Origin: Hydrogenobacter sp.
GTDB lineage: Bacteria > Aquificota > Aquificia > Aquificales > Aquificaceae
Length of the DNA: 43,978 nucleotides
Assembly: GCA_023255875.1 (NCBI GenBank)
Contig: JAGDVY010000040.1
Span: 1 to 43,978, forward strand
Direction of reading: 5' to 3'
Part shown: positions 24,399-33,786 of the stretch, piece after piece
Layout: each line of letters opens with the position of its first letter
How positions within the stretch are numbered: position 1 is the stretch's first letter
Made by a program: the position numbers and the translations under genes
Notes under the pieces: generated by a model
Database searches by the model: none
Told to the model about the DNA's origin: nothing
The model's input: only the letters and a program-made list of their open reading frames with translations

Positions 24399-24433
24399 GT
24401 AGTACTTTACTACGGGACAAAAGGAGTTGAGAG

Positions 24434-24868
24434 ATGAAGACCTATAGGGTTAGACCTGAGGATGTGGAAAGAAAGTGGTGGATTGTAGATGCGGAAGGAA
24501 AAATTTTGGGAAGACTTGCGTCTGAGATTGCAAAGATCTTGAGAGGAAAGCACAAACCCTATTACCAGCCTGATGTGGATTGTGGGGACTTTGTGATAGT
24601 GTTGAATGCGGAAAAGGTTAAGGTAACGGGGAAAAAGTTGGAGCAAAAGACTTACAGCTTTCATACCAACTATCCTGGTGGTCTAAAGGTGCGCTCTCTT
24701 AGATGGATGCTTGAGAACAAGCCAGAGGAGGTCATTAGACTTGCAGTCAAAAGGATGCTTCCAAAGAACAGGTTAGGACACAGGATGTTAAAGAGATTGA
24801 AGATTTATCGCGGTACTGAACATCCACATCAAGCACAACAACCACAACCTTTGGAGGTTAAAGGATGA
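24434..24868 (+). CDS. rplM: 50S ribosomal protein L13
   Basis: Early-assembly 23S rRNA-binding protein. The 144 residues are full length, with the family core [40 protein letters not shown] and the [20 protein letters not shown] signature. AAAGGAGTTGAGAG precedes the ATG. The stop overlaps the rpsI start (ATGA), the usual coupling of L13 and S9. The C-terminus ends in a Gln/Pro-rich stretch. Confidence 0.98.
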   Translation: MKTYRVRPEDVERKWWIVDAEGKILGRLASEIAKILRGKHKPYYQPDVDCGDFVIVLNAEKVKVTGKKLEQKTYSFHTNYPGGLKVRSLRWMLENKPEEVIRLAVKRMLPKNRLGHRMLKRLKIYRGTEHPHQAQQPQPLEVKG

Positions 24869-25305
24869 TCACAAAGTTAAAGGACTTTCGTATAGGCTTT
24901 GACAATGCGTACTATGGCACAGGCAGAAGAAAAGAGAGCATAGCAAGAGTTTGGCTCATCAAAGACACAGATAAGATGATAGTAAAATCAAAAGACAGTG
25001 GAAAGGAGTTTTTCTTGAGGGATTATCTGCAAAGGGAGACATTGTTCAGGAAAGTGCTTTATCCTCTTAAGCTCACAAATCTTGAAGGAAAATTTGGTAT
25101 ATACGCAACTGTTGAAGGCGGAGGCATTTCTGGACAGGCAGAAGCCATTATGTACGGTATAGCCAAGGCACTCCTCAAATACAATCCAGACCTTAGGCAA
25201 ACCCTCAAAAAGGCAGGACTTCTCAAGAGAGATGCAAGAGAGAAAGAAAGAAAGAAGTACGGTCTCATGAAAGCAAGAAAAGGCTACAGATGGAGCAAGC
25301 GTTAA
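24865..25305 (+). CDS. rpsI: 30S ribosomal protein S9
   Basis: Small-subunit head protein whose C-terminal tail touches P-site tRNA. The 146 residues include [34 protein letters not shown] and the conserved tail [15 protein letters not shown]. An extra N-terminal segment of about 16 residues ([16 protein letters not shown]) precedes the usual start, but the ATGA overlap with rplM supports this longer start. The last 16 bases overlap argC. Confidence 0.97.
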   Translation: MITKLKDFRIGFDNAYYGTGRRKESIARVWLIKDTDKMIVKSKDSGKEFFLRDYLQRETLFRKVLYPLKLTNLEGKFGIYATVEGGGISGQAEAIMYGIAKALLKYNPDLRQTLKKAGLLKRDAREKERKKYGLMKARKGYRWSKR

Positions 25306-26312
25306 GGGTATGCGTCTATGGCGCTACCGGATACACAGGCATAGAGCTACTCAGATACCTATCCCAACATCCTTATATAAGGGTAGTATCCTTAGTCTCA
25401 AGAACTTATGCAGGAAAGTATCTATCTGACGTCCTACCCCACTTTTCTAACTCTTACCTTTCAAAAGTACCTCTTGCTGAGGAACCTCAAGAGGATTTTG
25501 ATTTAGCCTTTTTGTGCCTTCCTCACGAAACATCTCTTAACTTAGTGCCTAAGCTGATAAAAAAGGGCAAAAAGGTTATAGATCTTTCTGGAGCTTACAG
25601 GATCAGTAAAAAAGAGCTATACCCAGAATTTTATGGGTTTGAGCATGTGCACGAAGATACCCTAAGGCTTGCAGTCTATGGCCTTCCAGAAGTTTTCAGA
25701 AGCAGCATAAAGAATGCAACGCTTGTAGCTAATCCTGGATGTTATCCTACCGCTACCCTTTTGGGACTTTATCCATTTATTAAGGAGGGAATAAAGTTTG
25801 AAAGGGTTATAGTAGATGCCATCTCTGGCGTTTCTGGAGCAGGAAGAAAGACTGTACAGCACTTTCACTATCCGGAAATGGAGCAGAACGTCATGGCATA
25901 CTCTGTGGATAAACACAGACATGTACCCGAAATGGAAGATGTCATTGCAAGACTTTCGGGAAGAACTGTAAAGATAAGGTTTACTCCTAAGGTAGTGCCC
26001 GCATCAAGGGGTATGCTGTGTAGCATCTACTTGCAAACTTCAGAAAAGAACTTAAGAGAACTATTTGAAGAAACTTATCGTGGTGAAAGGTTTGTAAAAA
26101 TTCTTCAAGAGCCACCCGCCACCAAATACGTAATAGGCACAAATCTATGCTTTATATATCCCTACTACGATGAAAGAAATGAGCTTGCCATCGTTATAAG
26201 TGTTATTGACAACCTTGGAAAAGGTGCATCATCACAGGCAATTCAGAACATGAACATCATGCTTGGTATAGATGAAGCGATGGGTATAAGCTCGCCCGCA
26301 CTCTTTCCTTAA
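25290..26312 (+). CDS. argC: N-acetyl-gamma-glutamyl-phosphate reductase
   Basis: Third enzyme of arginine synthesis, reducing N-acetylglutamyl phosphate with NADPH. The 340 residues have GATGYTGIELLRYL (nucleotide-binding loop), the catalytic Cys151 in NPGCYPTATLLGL, and the later motif VSGVSGAGRKTV with HRHVPEMED. The start overlaps rpsI by 16 nt, so an anabolic gene is coupled to a ribosomal operon. It ends 4 nt into the convergent small GTPase gene. Some Aquificales use ArgC-like enzymes with LysW carriers, but no LysW gene is seen here. Confidence 0.95.
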   Translation: MEQALRVCVYGATGYTGIELLRYLSQHPYIRVVSLVSRTYAGKYLSDVLPHFSNSYLSKVPLAEEPQEDFDLAFLCLPHETSLNLVPKLIKKGKKVIDLSGAYRISKKELYPEFYGFEHVHEDTLRLAVYGLPEVFRSSIKNATLVANPGCYPTATLLGLYPFIKEGIKFERVIVDAISGVSGAGRKTVQHFHYPEMEQNVMAYSVDKHRHVPEMEDVIARLSGRTVKIRFTPKVVPASRGMLCSIYLQTSEKNLRELFEETYRGERFVKILQEPPATKYVIGTNLCFIYPYYDERNELAIVISVIDNLGKGASSQAIQNMNIMLGIDEAMGISSPALFP

Positions 26313-26857
26313 CGTAAAAGCTCTTCTTTTATTAGGTTCAAAAGGGTAAGTAGAGCGCTTTTTACACTTTCTTTATCAATTGCGGATACGGGAATTACAG
26401 GGATGCCCTCTTCCTCATCTATGTCAAGAGCGATCCTTACGTCCTCTGGGGACCAAGCATTAGGAAGGTCCTGTTTGTTTGCACCTACAACCATAGGCAC
26501 TGGAAATCTTGATTGGAAGAAGTTTATGATTTTTCTGGCTTCGTGGAAGGTAGAGGGGTCTGTGCTATCTACAAGAATGATAATTCCAAGAGCACCTTCA
26601 CCCAGTATCTCCCACATAAAGTCAAACCTTGACTGTCCTGGTGTGCCAAAAAGGTAAAGCTCGTGTTCATCATCTATCCTAATCTTTCCAAAGTCCATAG
26701 CTACTGTGGTGTAGTCTTTTACGCTCCTCTCTCCTACCGCTTGCGTTCTTCTTTCCGTCTTTACAGTCTTTATCTCGCTAACAGTATTTATAAACTGCGT
26801 TTTCCCCGCTGCAAAAGGTCCAGCAACAACTATTTTTATCTTCTTTATAGGTTTCAT
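26309..26857 (-). CDS. Ras/Arf-like small GTPase
   Basis: Prokaryotic small GTPase of the group found beside Roadblock genes. The 182 residues have the P-loop GPFAAGKT (13-20), switch-I threonines (DYTTVAMDFG, about 49-57), G3 GTPGQ (71-75, with the catalytic-type Gln), G4 NKQD (127-130) and G5 SA (158-159). The ATG at 26857 follows AAAGGAG and shares one base with the previous stop; the codon before it is GTG. It is last in an operon with Roadblock and DUF4388 genes. Probable role: a signalling switch for polarity, motility or secretion, as for MglA (inference). Confidence 0.88.
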   Translation of the reverse strand: MKPIKKIKIVVAGPFAAGKTQFINTVSEIKTVKTERRTQAVGERSVKDYTTVAMDFGKIRIDDEHELYLFGTPGQSRFDFMWEILGEGALGIIILVDSTDPSTFHEARKIINFFQSRFPVPMVVGANKQDLPNAWSPEDVRIALDIDEEEGIPVIPVSAIDKESVKSALLTLLNLIKEELLR

Positions 26858-27549
26858 CACAGCTCCTTTATCCTCTCTATAATTTTTGCAAGCAGTTCAA
26901 GGGTTATGGAGGGTTTTTGCTTTTTCTCTTTCCTCTTTCTCTTTATGGCACTCAGCGCCAAAAGTCCATAAAGGGCTCTATCTACAGTCAGGTTGTCCAA
27001 TCCAGATTCTCGCCTTATGTCCATAACGCTCTTTTCCCCATCGACTAGCGTAAGCACCTTTTCCTCCTCTTTTGTTAGTTCCGCTTTGCGCACCTTTTCC
27101 ATGTAATCCTGAGACTTCTCAAAGGTCAAGAGCTCATCTGATATTTTTCTCTCTACTTCCTCGGGAGTGAGAGTTCTTGATGCTATCATTATGAGTTTTT
27201 CTATAGGGTAATTAACTGGAATGTCTGAGTTATACCTTATAAATCCTGGTGTAAAGGAAAAAACGCCTTCTTTGCTACCAAGTTTGTTAATCAAAAAACG
27301 CTCTATGGTTTTTGGTAGGTTTTCCTTAGAGATTCTGAGCTTGTCTATAAGGGTGTCAAAATCTCTCTCCGCATATACCCTAAAGACCCTATCAACGGGC
27401 CTTGCAAAAACTATTTCTCCTTCTTTAACATAGTAAGCTATAGTCATATCCTGCCATTCCACAATTAAGATACCGCTCCTTTTATCTTTTGCTAATACCT
27501 GAAATATATCTACAAAATTGAAAGTACTTAAATCTCCTGTTAGTGCCAT
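26857..27549 (-). CDS. DUF4388 (PATAN-like) protein
   Basis: The 230 residues begin with the DUF4388/PATAN signature: MALTGDLSTFNFVDIFQVLA, then KRSGILIVEW and YYVKEGEIVFA. The rest is helical, with a winged-helix-like segment (VLTLVDGEKSVMDIRRESGLDNL, about 165-190) often found after this domain, and a basic region KRKRKEKKQK. PATAN domains occur in response regulators and gliding or type-IV-pili regulators and are thought to mediate protein contacts. It sits between the Roadblock gene (10 nt upstream) and the GTPase gene. Confidence 0.85.
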   Translation of the reverse strand: MALTGDLSTFNFVDIFQVLAKDKRSGILIVEWQDMTIAYYVKEGEIVFARPVDRVFRVYAERDFDTLIDKLRISKENLPKTIERFLINKLGSKEGVFSFTPGFIRYNSDIPVNYPIEKLIMIASRTLTPEEVERKISDELLTFEKSQDYMEKVRKAELTKEEEKVLTLVDGEKSVMDIRRESGLDNLTVDRALYGLLALSAIKRKRKEKKQKPSITLELLAKIIERIKEL

Positions 27550-27559
27550 AATTGCCCTT

Positions 27560-27913
27560 TTATATGCGTGCCTTCAGTTTCTCTTGTGCCCTTTTTATTT
27601 CCATCAGCAAAAGACCAAGTTTAGCGTTGTTATCCGCCAGAACCACCATAACTGCATCTTGTCCTACACCTGTGAGTATAACATATCCATTTTCCCCCTT
27701 TATGGTTATCTGCTCAAGCCCTCCCTTTGCTAGCTCTTCAGATACTCTCTCACCAAGAGACAGAATAGCTGCGCTCATAGCTGCTATCCTGTCCTCTTCT
27801 AAACCAGGCTTTAACACAGAAGATATGGGAAGACCATCTGCGGACACAAGGGAAGCACCTTCCAAACCCGTATTCTTTATAAGTTCCTGAAGTATCTGCG
27901 TGTACTTGTCCAT
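27560..27913 (-). CDS. Roadblock/LC7 domain protein
   Basis: The 117-residue protein is a single Roadblock/LC7 fold: an N-terminal helix, GLEGASLVSADGLPISS, a central helix with AAMSAAILSLGERVSEEL, and strands ITIKGENGYVILTGVG and VMVVLADNN. MglB-type Roadblock dimers act as GAP or GEF for MglA-like GTPases, so this is the likely regulator of the GTPase two genes downstream. AGGAGGG precedes the ATG. A TATACT with a poor -35 lies upstream. Confidence 0.92.
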   Translation of the reverse strand: MDKYTQILQELIKNTGLEGASLVSADGLPISSVLKPGLEEDRIAAMSAAILSLGERVSEELAKGGLEQITIKGENGYVILTGVGQDAVMVVLADNNAKLGLLLMEIKRAQEKLKARI

Positions 27914-28118
27914 TTTTTCCCTCCTGTTTTTATAAGTATATCACTAAAATAATAAATCAAAAACAAAACCAAGTAAACTGGAGAAGATAAACTACGACAT
28001 CACATAAACAGAAATGATTCTTATCGGTGAGAAACTTTTAACCGCAAAAATGGTTGGCAGGCATATGCCACTGATTATCATGGAACACGAAAAAGTAAGG
28101 AAAGATGTCAAAGGTGTA

Positions 28119-28124
28119 TATAAT
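28119..28124 (+). promoter_or_regulatory. -10 box of the NIL-thiL unit
   Basis: TATAAT ends 6 nt before the ATG at 28131, matching the leaderless arrangement elsewhere in the window. The region 27914-28118 holds only AT-rich DNA and an upstream extension of the NIL frame that does not look like conserved protein. Confidence 0.4.
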
Positions 28125-28130
28125 ATGTGT

Positions 28131-28373
28131 ATGAACTTGGTAAGATTACAGCTCATATACCCAGAGGAAAAAGTAAAAGAGCCAGTGCTCTGTATGGTGT
28201 GTAAGAACTTTGACGTGATTGTCAACATAAGGACCGCAAAGGTGACTAAGGATACGGGCTTGCTAAACGTTGAGTTGGATGGAGAAGCGGAAGAGATAGA
28301 GAGAGCTATCAAATTTATACAGGATCAGGGCATCCTTGTAGAACCTATAGAAGGGCAGATATTTACGGAATGA
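28131..28373 (+). CDS. NIL-domain protein
   Basis: A small ferredoxin-like-fold domain of the NIL type, as at the C-terminus of MetN and in ferredoxin-associated proteins. The 80 residues read MNLVRLQLIYPEEKVKEPV, then FDVIVNIRTAKVTKDTGLL and DGEAEEIERAIKFIQDQGI. I chose the ATG at 28131 because domain homology starts there and TATAAT precedes it by 6 nt. Alternatives are the ATG at 28125 (behind AAAGGTG) and 28014, which adds 39 residues. NIL domains often bind a small amino-acid ligand such as methionine. It overlaps thiL by 4 nt. Confidence 0.8.
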   Translation: MNLVRLQLIYPEEKVKEPVLCMVCKNFDVIVNIRTAKVTKDTGLLNVELDGEAEEIERAIKFIQDQGILVEPIEGQIFTE

Positions 28374-29290
28374 GGATATCCCAGATAGGAGAGTTTGGAC
28401 TTATAGAAGTACTCAAGGGTATTCTATCTTCGCCATTAATAGGAGATGACACCGCACCCATAGAGATAAACAGCAAAACGTTACTTTTAACAACGGATTG
28501 TATGGTGGAAGATAGGCACTTTAAAAGGTTTTATGCACCTGAGGTAGTGGGTTGGAAGGCTATAAGTGTGAATGTAAGCGATGTGGTTGCTAGCGGAGGA
28601 ACCGCTCTTTATGCCTTGGTTTCTTTAGCCTTGCCCGATGTAGAGGTTGCCTACGTGAAGGGTCTGTATAGAGGCATAAAAGAAGCGTGCAATTTTTACA
28701 AGTGTCAGGTAGTGGGTGGGAACATCACAAAATCAGAAAAGATAGCCATAGATGTGTTTATGCTTGGAGAAACAGACAGGTTTGTATCAAGATCAGGAGC
28801 AAAACCCGGTGACAAACTCTATGTTAGTGGTACTTTAGGAGATGCCAAGGCAGGACTTGAGCTTTTACTTCTTGAGAAAAAGAGGTATGAGGACTTTGAG
28901 CTAAAACTTATAGAGAGACACATAAGACCTACCGCAAGGGTGGACTACATAAAGCACATACACAAGTATGCCAACGCTTGTATAGATATCAGCGATGGAC
29001 TATCTTCCGATGTTTGGCACCTTTCGAAGATGAGCAAGGTGAAGATAAACATAAGGAGTGATAATATACCCATATCTGAAGAACTAAGGCTTTTCTGTAG
29101 AAAACACGGAAAAGATCCCTTGGAGTATGCCCTTACTGGAGGAGAAGATTACCAACTGCTTTTTACGCATCCAGAAGACAGGTATAACCCCTTTCTTGAT
29201 ATGAAGTGTATAGGCTTTGTTGAGGAAGGCTCTGGCGTTTATCTTGATGGAAAACCCTTAGAGCCTATGGGATTTGATCACTTTAGGTAA
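28370..29290 (+). CDS. thiL: Thiamine-monophosphate kinase
   Basis: Phosphorylates thiamine phosphate to thiamine diphosphate, the last step of cofactor synthesis. The 306 residues show GEFGLIEVL, IGDDTAPI (metal and ATP site), LTTDCMVEDRHF, VNVSDVVASGG, DISDGLSSD and TGGEDYQLLFT, in the PurM-like fold order. It is translationally coupled to the NIL gene by ATGA. SelD and HypE share the fold, but the motifs here are ThiL-specific. Confidence 0.95.
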   Translation: MRISQIGEFGLIEVLKGILSSPLIGDDTAPIEINSKTLLLTTDCMVEDRHFKRFYAPEVVGWKAISVNVSDVVASGGTALYALVSLALPDVEVAYVKGLYRGIKEACNFYKCQVVGGNITKSEKIAIDVFMLGETDRFVSRSGAKPGDKLYVSGTLGDAKAGLELLLLEKKRYEDFELKLIERHIRPTARVDYIKHIHKYANACIDISDGLSSDVWHLSKMSKVKINIRSDNIPISEELRLFCRKHGKDPLEYALTGGEDYQLLFTHPEDRYNPFLDMKCIGFVEEGSGVYLDGKPLEPMGFDHFR

Positions 29291-29296
29291 AGCAAA

Positions 29297-29369
29297 TCGG
29301 GGTGGCAGGACTTGAACCTGCGACCTCTGGCTCCCAAAGCCAGCGCTCTGCCACCTGAGCTACACCCCG
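29297..29369 (-). tRNA. tRNA-Pro (UGG), directly behind gap
   Basis: On the minus strand the acceptor CGGGGTG pairs with CACCCCG, the D stem is GCTC/GAGC, the anticodon stem CTGGC/GCCAG holds loop TTTGGGA (anticodon TGG), and the T arm is complete with TTCAAGT. The discriminator is A and CCA is not encoded. The 5' end lies only 6 nt after the gap stop codon on the same strand, with no room for a separate terminator, so it is probably cut out of the gap transcript. Confidence 0.96.
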
Positions 29370-29375
29370 TAATAT

Positions 29376-30432
<1,057 letters not shown>

Positions 30433-30441
30433 CAACTCTTA

Positions 30442-31257
30442 ATGAAAAAGAAGATAAGCTTATTTGTAGCTTGCTGTCTTTTGTGTTCTTGTACCCCAAC
30501 TATAAAACAAGCGGTTATGCCAAAAAGTAGAGATAGCATACAGCTGGTGAAAAAGGGTAGCTTTACCTTCTCTGAGGAGGAAGAGAAATTTATTTACCAA
30601 GAGGCTAAAAACTTTGGTATTCCTGTACCAGATCGTGAAGAGATAAAGAGATATGTATGGTACTTCTTACAGAACAAACAGTATTTAGAGAGAACCTTCC
30701 AAAGGGCTGAATACTATCTACCACTTATAAAACCCATTATAGAAAAGAGTGGTCTACCCTCTGAACTTGTCTGGCTTCCTGTTATAGAGAGTGGTTTTAA
30801 TCCTTTAGCTGTATCAAGGTCTGGTGCTGCTGGGCTTTGGCAATTTATTCCTTCAACCGCAAGAAGGTACGGTCTAAGAGTAGATGATCAGGTAGATGAA
30901 AGATTTGATGTGATAAAGTCAACAGAGGCAGCAGTAAGGTACTTGAAAGACCTGTATAACATGTTTGGAAGTTGGGAGCTTGCATTGGCAGCTTATAACT
31001 GCGGTGAGAACTGTGTGAAGACTAGAACCGCAGGTGTGGACTTTTGGATCACAAAGGACACGCTTCCGATAGAAACCAGGAACTACGTACCGGCCTTCTT
31101 TGCGGTCCTTTTGTTGGTAAGAGATCCTACTAAATACGGAATTTCTGTACCTGAAGTAAAACAGGCTAAAGCAGAAGATACATCAGCAAACACAGTAAAT
31201 CGCAGTACAAAGATCATAACCCTTGATAATGGTACTAAGATAATCATAAAGGAATAA
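30442..31257 (+). CDS. Lytic transglycosylase lipoprotein (MltD/SLT-like)
   Basis: Cleaves peptidoglycan glycan strands with formation of 1,6-anhydro ends, in the periplasm. The 271 residues start with a lipoprotein signal (MKKKISLFVACCLLCSC, lipidated Cys17). The SLT domain follows (about 100-235) with catalytic Glu in PVIESGFNPLAVSRSGAAGLWQ, FIPSTARRYGL and LALAAYNCGENCV. No LysM repeats follow, so it is shorter than MltD. No Shine-Dalgarno sequence; TATAAT is 9 nt upstream. The regulator gene begins 5 nt after its stop. Confidence 0.9.
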   Translation: MKKKISLFVACCLLCSCTPTIKQAVMPKSRDSIQLVKKGSFTFSEEEEKFIYQEAKNFGIPVPDREEIKRYVWYFLQNKQYLERTFQRAEYYLPLIKPIIEKSGLPSELVWLPVIESGFNPLAVSRSGAAGLWQFIPSTARRYGLRVDDQVDERFDVIKSTEAAVRYLKDLYNMFGSWELALAAYNCGENCVKTRTAGVDFWITKDTLPIETRNYVPAFFAVLLLVRDPTKYGISVPEVKQAKAEDTSANTVNRSTKIITLDNGTKIIIKE

Positions 31258-31262
31258 CTATT

Positions 31263-32606
31263 ATGAAAGGTGCGCTTTTGGTAATTGATGATGAGAAGAA
31301 CATAAGGGAAACTCTTGCGAAACTTCTTGAGGAAGAAGGCTACTATGTGAAAACTGCGGAAAGCATAGAAAGTAGCAAAAAACTCATACAGTCCGAGTAC
31401 TTCCACGCAGTTTTACTTGATATATGGCTACCCGATGGAGATGGTTTATCACTTCTTGGCTATATCAAAACGTATCTTCCGGATACGAGCGTTATCGTTA
31501 TAACAGGTCATGGAAAGGTGGAACACGCGGTAAGAGCTATAAAGGAAGGTGCTTATGACTTTCTTGAAAAGCCCTTCTCTATGGAAAGGTTGCTTTTAAC
31601 GGTGGATAGAGCGGTCCAAGAAGTCCTGAGAAAAAGATTACCAAAAGTTGAAGAGGAGGATCTTATAGGCTCTTCAAAGCCTATGCTTGAGCTTAAAGAA
31701 CTTATAGGGAAAATAGCCAAGACGAACACGAATGTGCTTATAACAGGTGAAAGCGGAACTGGCAAAGAGCTTGTGGCAAGAAAGATACATGAGCTTTCCG
31801 ACAGAGGCAACGCACCTTTTATAGATATAAACTGCGCATCTCTACCAGAAGAACTCATAGAAGCGGAGCTATTCGGATACGAAAAAGGAGCTTTTACCTC
31901 TGCTTTTACAAGAAAGCAAGGTAAGTTAGAGCTTGCACACGGTGGGACTCTCTTTCTTGACGAAATAGGAGACATGAGTCTAAAAGCTCAGGCTAAACTT
32001 CTCAGAGTGCTTGAAACTAAAAAGTTCACAAGATTAGGAGGAACACAGACAGTATATTCTGAATTTAGGCTGATCTGCGCTTCCAACAAGGATCTGCGTG
32101 AGGAGATAAAGAAAGGTAACTTTAGGGAGGACCTCTACTACAGGATATCCACTGTTGTTATAAGCCTTCCACCCCTTAGAGAAAGAGGTGAGGACATAAT
32201 TTTACTTGCCAACCACTTTTTGGATAAATTTTCCAGAGAGTATAAAAAACCAGCAAAGTATCTGACAGAAGAAGCAAAGGATCTATTGATGAGTTATCCG
32301 TGGAAAGGGAACGTAAGGGAGCTTAAAAACCTGATGGAAAGGCTTGTGATACTTCACACAGGCGAGGAGATAAAGGCAGAAGACATAAGAAGATTACTTG
32401 GCTTCTCACCTAAGGAGGATTATGAGACTCTCTTTAGATATAAGGACCTAAAAACTGCCAAGCAAGAATTTGAAAAACTATTTTTGAAGAGAAAACTCAA
32501 AGAATACAACTACGATCTCAAAAAAGTTTCACAGGAAATAAATATTGATCTGTCCAACCTATACAGAAAAATAAAACAGTACAACATAAATATAGATGGG
32601 GGCTAA
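31263..32606 (+). CDS. NtrC-type sigma54-dependent response regulator
   Basis: The 447 residues hold a receiver domain (Asp9/Asp10, phospho-acceptor Asp53, Thr81, Lys103), an AAA+ domain (Walker A GESGTGKE 162-169, Walker B TLFLDE 229-234) and a Fis-type helix-turn-helix (LKKVSQEINIDLSNLYRKIK). The sigma54-contacting loop is GAFTSA (209-214) rather than GAFTGA. No histidine kinase lies next to it, so the partner must be elsewhere. It is co-directional with the transglycosylase gene, which may hint at envelope control. The stop codon TAA lies in the loop of the downstream hairpin. Confidence 0.94.
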   Translation: MKGALLVIDDEKNIRETLAKLLEEEGYYVKTAESIESSKKLIQSEYFHAVLLDIWLPDGDGLSLLGYIKTYLPDTSVIVITGHGKVEHAVRAIKEGAYDFLEKPFSMERLLLTVDRAVQEVLRKRLPKVEEEDLIGSSKPMLELKELIGKIAKTNTNVLITGESGTGKELVARKIHELSDRGNAPFIDINCASLPEELIEAELFGYEKGAFTSAFTRKQGKLELAHGGTLFLDEIGDMSLKAQAKLLRVLETKKFTRLGGTQTVYSEFRLICASNKDLREEIKKGNFREDLYYRISTVVISLPPLRERGEDIILLANHFLDKFSREYKKPAKYLTEEAKDLLMSYPWKGNVRELKNLMERLVILHTGEEIKAEDIRRLLGFSPKEDYETLFRYKDLKTAKQEFEKLFLKRKLKEYNYDLKKVSQEINIDLSNLYRKIKQYNINIDGG

Positions 32607-32614
32607 AGCCCCCA
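32597..32614 (-). terminator. Hairpin between convergent genes
   Basis: TGGGGGC and GCCCCCA form a perfect 7-bp stem around TAAA. On the minus strand it is followed by TCTATATTTATG, moderately T-rich, so it most likely terminates the secreted-peptide gene (stop at 32623). On the plus strand the bases after it are ACAAAAGG, not a T tract, so termination of the regulator gene there is less certain. Confidence 0.6.
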
Positions 32615-32622
32615 CAAAAGGC

Positions 32623-32862
32623 TTACTTCTTTTGTTCTTCCTTCTTTTCCTCCTTCTTCTCCTCTTTCTTTTCTTCCTTCATTTCTTCCTTCTTCACGTG
32701 CTTCTTGTGGTGCTTCTTATGATGAGCCTTCTTGTGAGGCTTTTGTTCTGCTTGAGCTGCAGGCTTTTCTTCCTTCTTCTCGCCTGCAGGAGCTTGAGCT
32801 TCTGCAGCTACAGCTGCACCTGCAAAGGCTACGGTAAGTAATGCTGCCAAGAACTTCTTCAT
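32623..32862 (-). CDS. Small exported low-complexity Lys/Glu/His-rich protein
   Basis: The 79 residues have a signal peptide (MKKFLAALLTVAFAGAAVAA), then an Ala/Pro/Glu-rich linker, a His/Lys block (HKKAHHKKHHKKHVKK) and a tail of EEKKEEK repeats. TAAGGAGGT just before the ATG is a strong ribosome site. A hairpin terminator follows, so it is its own unit. The His/Lys block resembles that of the exported peptide at 24044 although the flanks differ. Possible roles are metal buffering, polyphosphate or acid-polymer binding, or an envelope cushion. None is proven. Confidence 0.75.
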   Translation of the reverse strand: MKKFLAALLTVAFAGAAVAAEAQAPAGEKKEEKPAAQAEQKPHKKAHHKKHHKKHVKKEEMKEEKKEEKKEEKKEEQKK

Positions 32863-32931
32863 GGCTTACCTCCTTAAAAGTATTTTGATAGGTATAATTC
32901 TATGAGTACCAAAATGAAAAATTGATGAAAT

Positions 32932-33786
32932 TTATAGCAGGGATTTCGTTATGAGAAGAAAAAACTGATAAAGCACAGAGAACACACCTACAGCATAGTA
33001 GAGCTTTGTAGAGTTTTCAACTTTCCTTGATATAAAGAAACCTAAGGTGATGAGAATAGGAGAGAGCGCAGAATTCAGTAAGTTGAGTTTTTGGTCCCTC
33101 TTTAGCTTTTCCTTATTTCTTTCTAAGCTTATAATCTTCCCAAGACTAAGCTGATACTCCCTAAAGAATGTTAGATAGAACTTATCTCCTTCTTCTGACA
33201 GTACACTCCCTTCGGTAAATATCAGGGTGTCCTTTTGTATATGCGCGCCTTTTGCCACCACCAAGAGGTTATCTTTCTTGAAAAACACGTGATCAAGGTA
33301 ATTACCGTAGCGTCCGTTCACGTGAAAAGTCATATCCTTTAGGGTAAAAAAGGTATTTTCAGGCATTGAGTAAATCATGTTTACATAATATTTGTAAGTT
33401 AAATAGCTCCTCATAAAGGAAACATCCTCTTCGTGGAGCAAAAAAGATATAAAGATTAGTGCAGTAAAAAGAGGCACACATCTTAGAAGTATCTTTAGGT
33501 AGGCAGTGTATGGGGATACTCCAAAGGACTCTACAATGTTTAGTTTTTTGGAGTCTTTTAGATCAAAAAACATCACGGAAGAAGATATAAAAAGAGACGT
33601 AGGTAAAAAGTAAAAGAGGAAGTAAGACATCCAAAGCGCCAAAAAGGGTATGGTTTCGTGTGCGGGAAGGGACAAAACCAAATTGTCTATCCTGAAAAAC
33701 TGAAAGAGCATAAAAACCGAGGATAGTACCAAGCTGATGAAAATGGACAGTTTTATCAGCTTCCAAGCTAAAAGGCTCCACAGCAT
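32932..33786 (-). CDS. LptF/LptG family permease (YjgP/YjgQ)
   Basis: Inner-membrane component of the LPS export machine. The 284 residues have the family layout: helices at about 10-33, 50-75 and 98-118, a periplasmic beta-jellyroll (about 125-215), and C-terminal helices (about 230-284). The protein is shorter than typical 350-residue members, mostly in the jellyroll and the termini. It is the last gene of the alaS operon, its ATG sharing one base with the TPR gene's stop. Whether it is LptF or LptG cannot be decided, and the partner is not in the window. Confidence 0.82.
   Translation of the reverse strand: MLWSLLAWKLIKLSIFISLVLSSVFMLFQFFRIDNLVLSLPAHETIPFLALWMSYFLFYFLPTSLFISSSVMFFDLKDSKKLNIVESFGVSPYTAYLKILLRCVPLFTALIFISFLLHEEDVSFMRSYLTYKYYVNMIYSMPENTFFTLKDMTFHVNGRYGNYLDHVFFKKDNLLVVAKGAHIQKDTLIFTEGSVLSEEGDKFYLTFFREYQLSLGKIISLERNKEKLKRDQKLNLLNSALSPILITLGFFISRKVENSTKLYYAVGVFSVLYQFFLLITKSLL

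Noticed and set aside
24865-24912. Shorter S9 start without the extra N-terminal segment
   Set aside because: The ATGA overlap with rplM favours the start at 24865, and no good start codon lies just before GTGRRKES.
28370-29290. SelD or HypE rather than ThiL
   Set aside because: The protein lacks the Cys/Sec-Gly N-terminal motif of SelD and the C-terminal Cys of HypE, and has ThiL-type IGDDTA and DISDGLSSD motifs.
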